From the NCBI GenBank assembly GCA_964408735.1, contig CAYPAX010000152.1, forward strand, positions 1-7,387: a stretch of DNA of 7,387 nucleotides, in the 5' to 3' direction. The notes beneath the pieces are model-generated. The model saw only the letters and a program-made list of their open reading frames with translations. It did not search any database and was not told the DNA's origin. This stretch comes from UBA7887 sp964408735 (lineage in GTDB: Bacteria > Pseudomonadota > Alphaproteobacteria > UBA7887). This document shows positions 7,244-7,387 of this stretch, piece after piece (the first letter of the stretch is position 1; each line of letters starts with the position of its first letter). The position numbers were made by a program, and so were the translations under genes.

Positions 7244-7251
7244 TCCTCCCC
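7244..7251 (-). promoter_or_regulatory. Strong Shine-Dalgarno deciding the metY GTG start
   Basis: The minus strand reads GGGGAGGA, four bases before GTG 7239. The good match and spacing support the non-ATG start. An in-frame stop just upstream removes other options. Confidence 0.75.
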
Positions 7252-7387
7252 GCATTATCCGGATCCGGCGTCGTGCCGGTACACCCTGCACCATTGGCGA
7301 TTCCGCTTCGCGGTTCAAGTCCCGGCGCATCATGCTAGGCTCCAGACTCATAACCAATAGCATATCGTAGCAACAAGGCAGACGGCA
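7252..7387 (-). promoter_or_regulatory. Structured leader/promoter region of the metY-fdhBA operon
   Basis: This non-coding stretch lies upstream of metY and is cut by the window edge. It holds three inverted repeats. The first is ATGCTA/TAGCAT, six bases each, at 7332-7337 and 7358-7363 with a 20-base spacer. The second is a CCGC/GCGG hairpin with a 3-base loop (7303-7313). The third is a CCGGC/GCCGG hairpin with a 5-base loop (7265-7279), about 13 bases before the Shine-Dalgarno. A weak promoter guess is TTGTTG with TATGAG 18 bases later. I looked for the SAM-II riboswitch often found before metY-type genes in alphaproteobacteria and do not see its conserved core. Regulation is therefore open. 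Confidence 0.35.

Noticed and set aside
7306..7330. tRNA T-arm-like string GGTTCAAGTCCCGG on the plus strand
   Set aside because: The 5-base T stem does not pair properly, no matching 5' acceptor strand or anticodon arm lies upstream, and no CCA context is seen. It is probably chance or at best a remnant.

Overview
The window is GC-rich bacterial DNA with one lower-GC end. All four genes that I can support lie on the minus strand. The organism looks like an alphaproteobacterium, possibly with methylotrophic (C1) metabolism. The main reason is a two-subunit, NAD-linked, molybdenum- or tungsten-type formate dehydrogenase whose beta subunit is a natural NuoE-NuoF fusion, the arrangement known from Methylobacterium FDH1. 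This is a family-level inference, not a species call.

Reading in the direction of transcription (right to left), positions 7387-7240 are a leader with inverted repeats. Then come metY (O-acetylhomoserine sulfhydrylase type, GTG start, 7239-5947), the fused formate dehydrogenase beta subunit (5940-4270) and the formate dehydrogenase alpha subunit (4273-1580). The junctions are very tight: a 6-base gap between metY and the beta gene, and a 4-base ATGA overlap between beta and alpha. The three genes therefore look like one translationally coupled operon. Its product would pass electrons from formate through the Mo/W centre and Fe-S chain of alpha to the 2Fe-2S, 4Fe-4S and FMN groups of beta, and then to NAD+. 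A sulfur-assimilation enzyme sits at the front of the operon.

Positions 1579-1348 are an AT-richer intergenic stretch with a good sigma70-like promoter. After it, a fourth gene runs from 1347 off the left edge of the window. It encodes an N-terminal membrane anchor, coiled coils, a DUF4041 domain and a C-terminal GIY-YIG-like (T5orf172/MUG113) nuclease domain. This is the architecture reported for the SNIPE anti-phage membrane nuclease. Base composition falls from roughly 65-75% GC in the formate dehydrogenase genes to about 50% here, which fits an acquired defence gene next to a metabolic operon. It is the most interesting item in the window.

A second oddity is a sharply AT-rich patch of about 78 bp (5003-5080, about 26% GC) with rare codons inside the otherwise GC-rich beta-subunit gene. 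I see no rRNA, complete tRNA, CRISPR array or insertion sequence.
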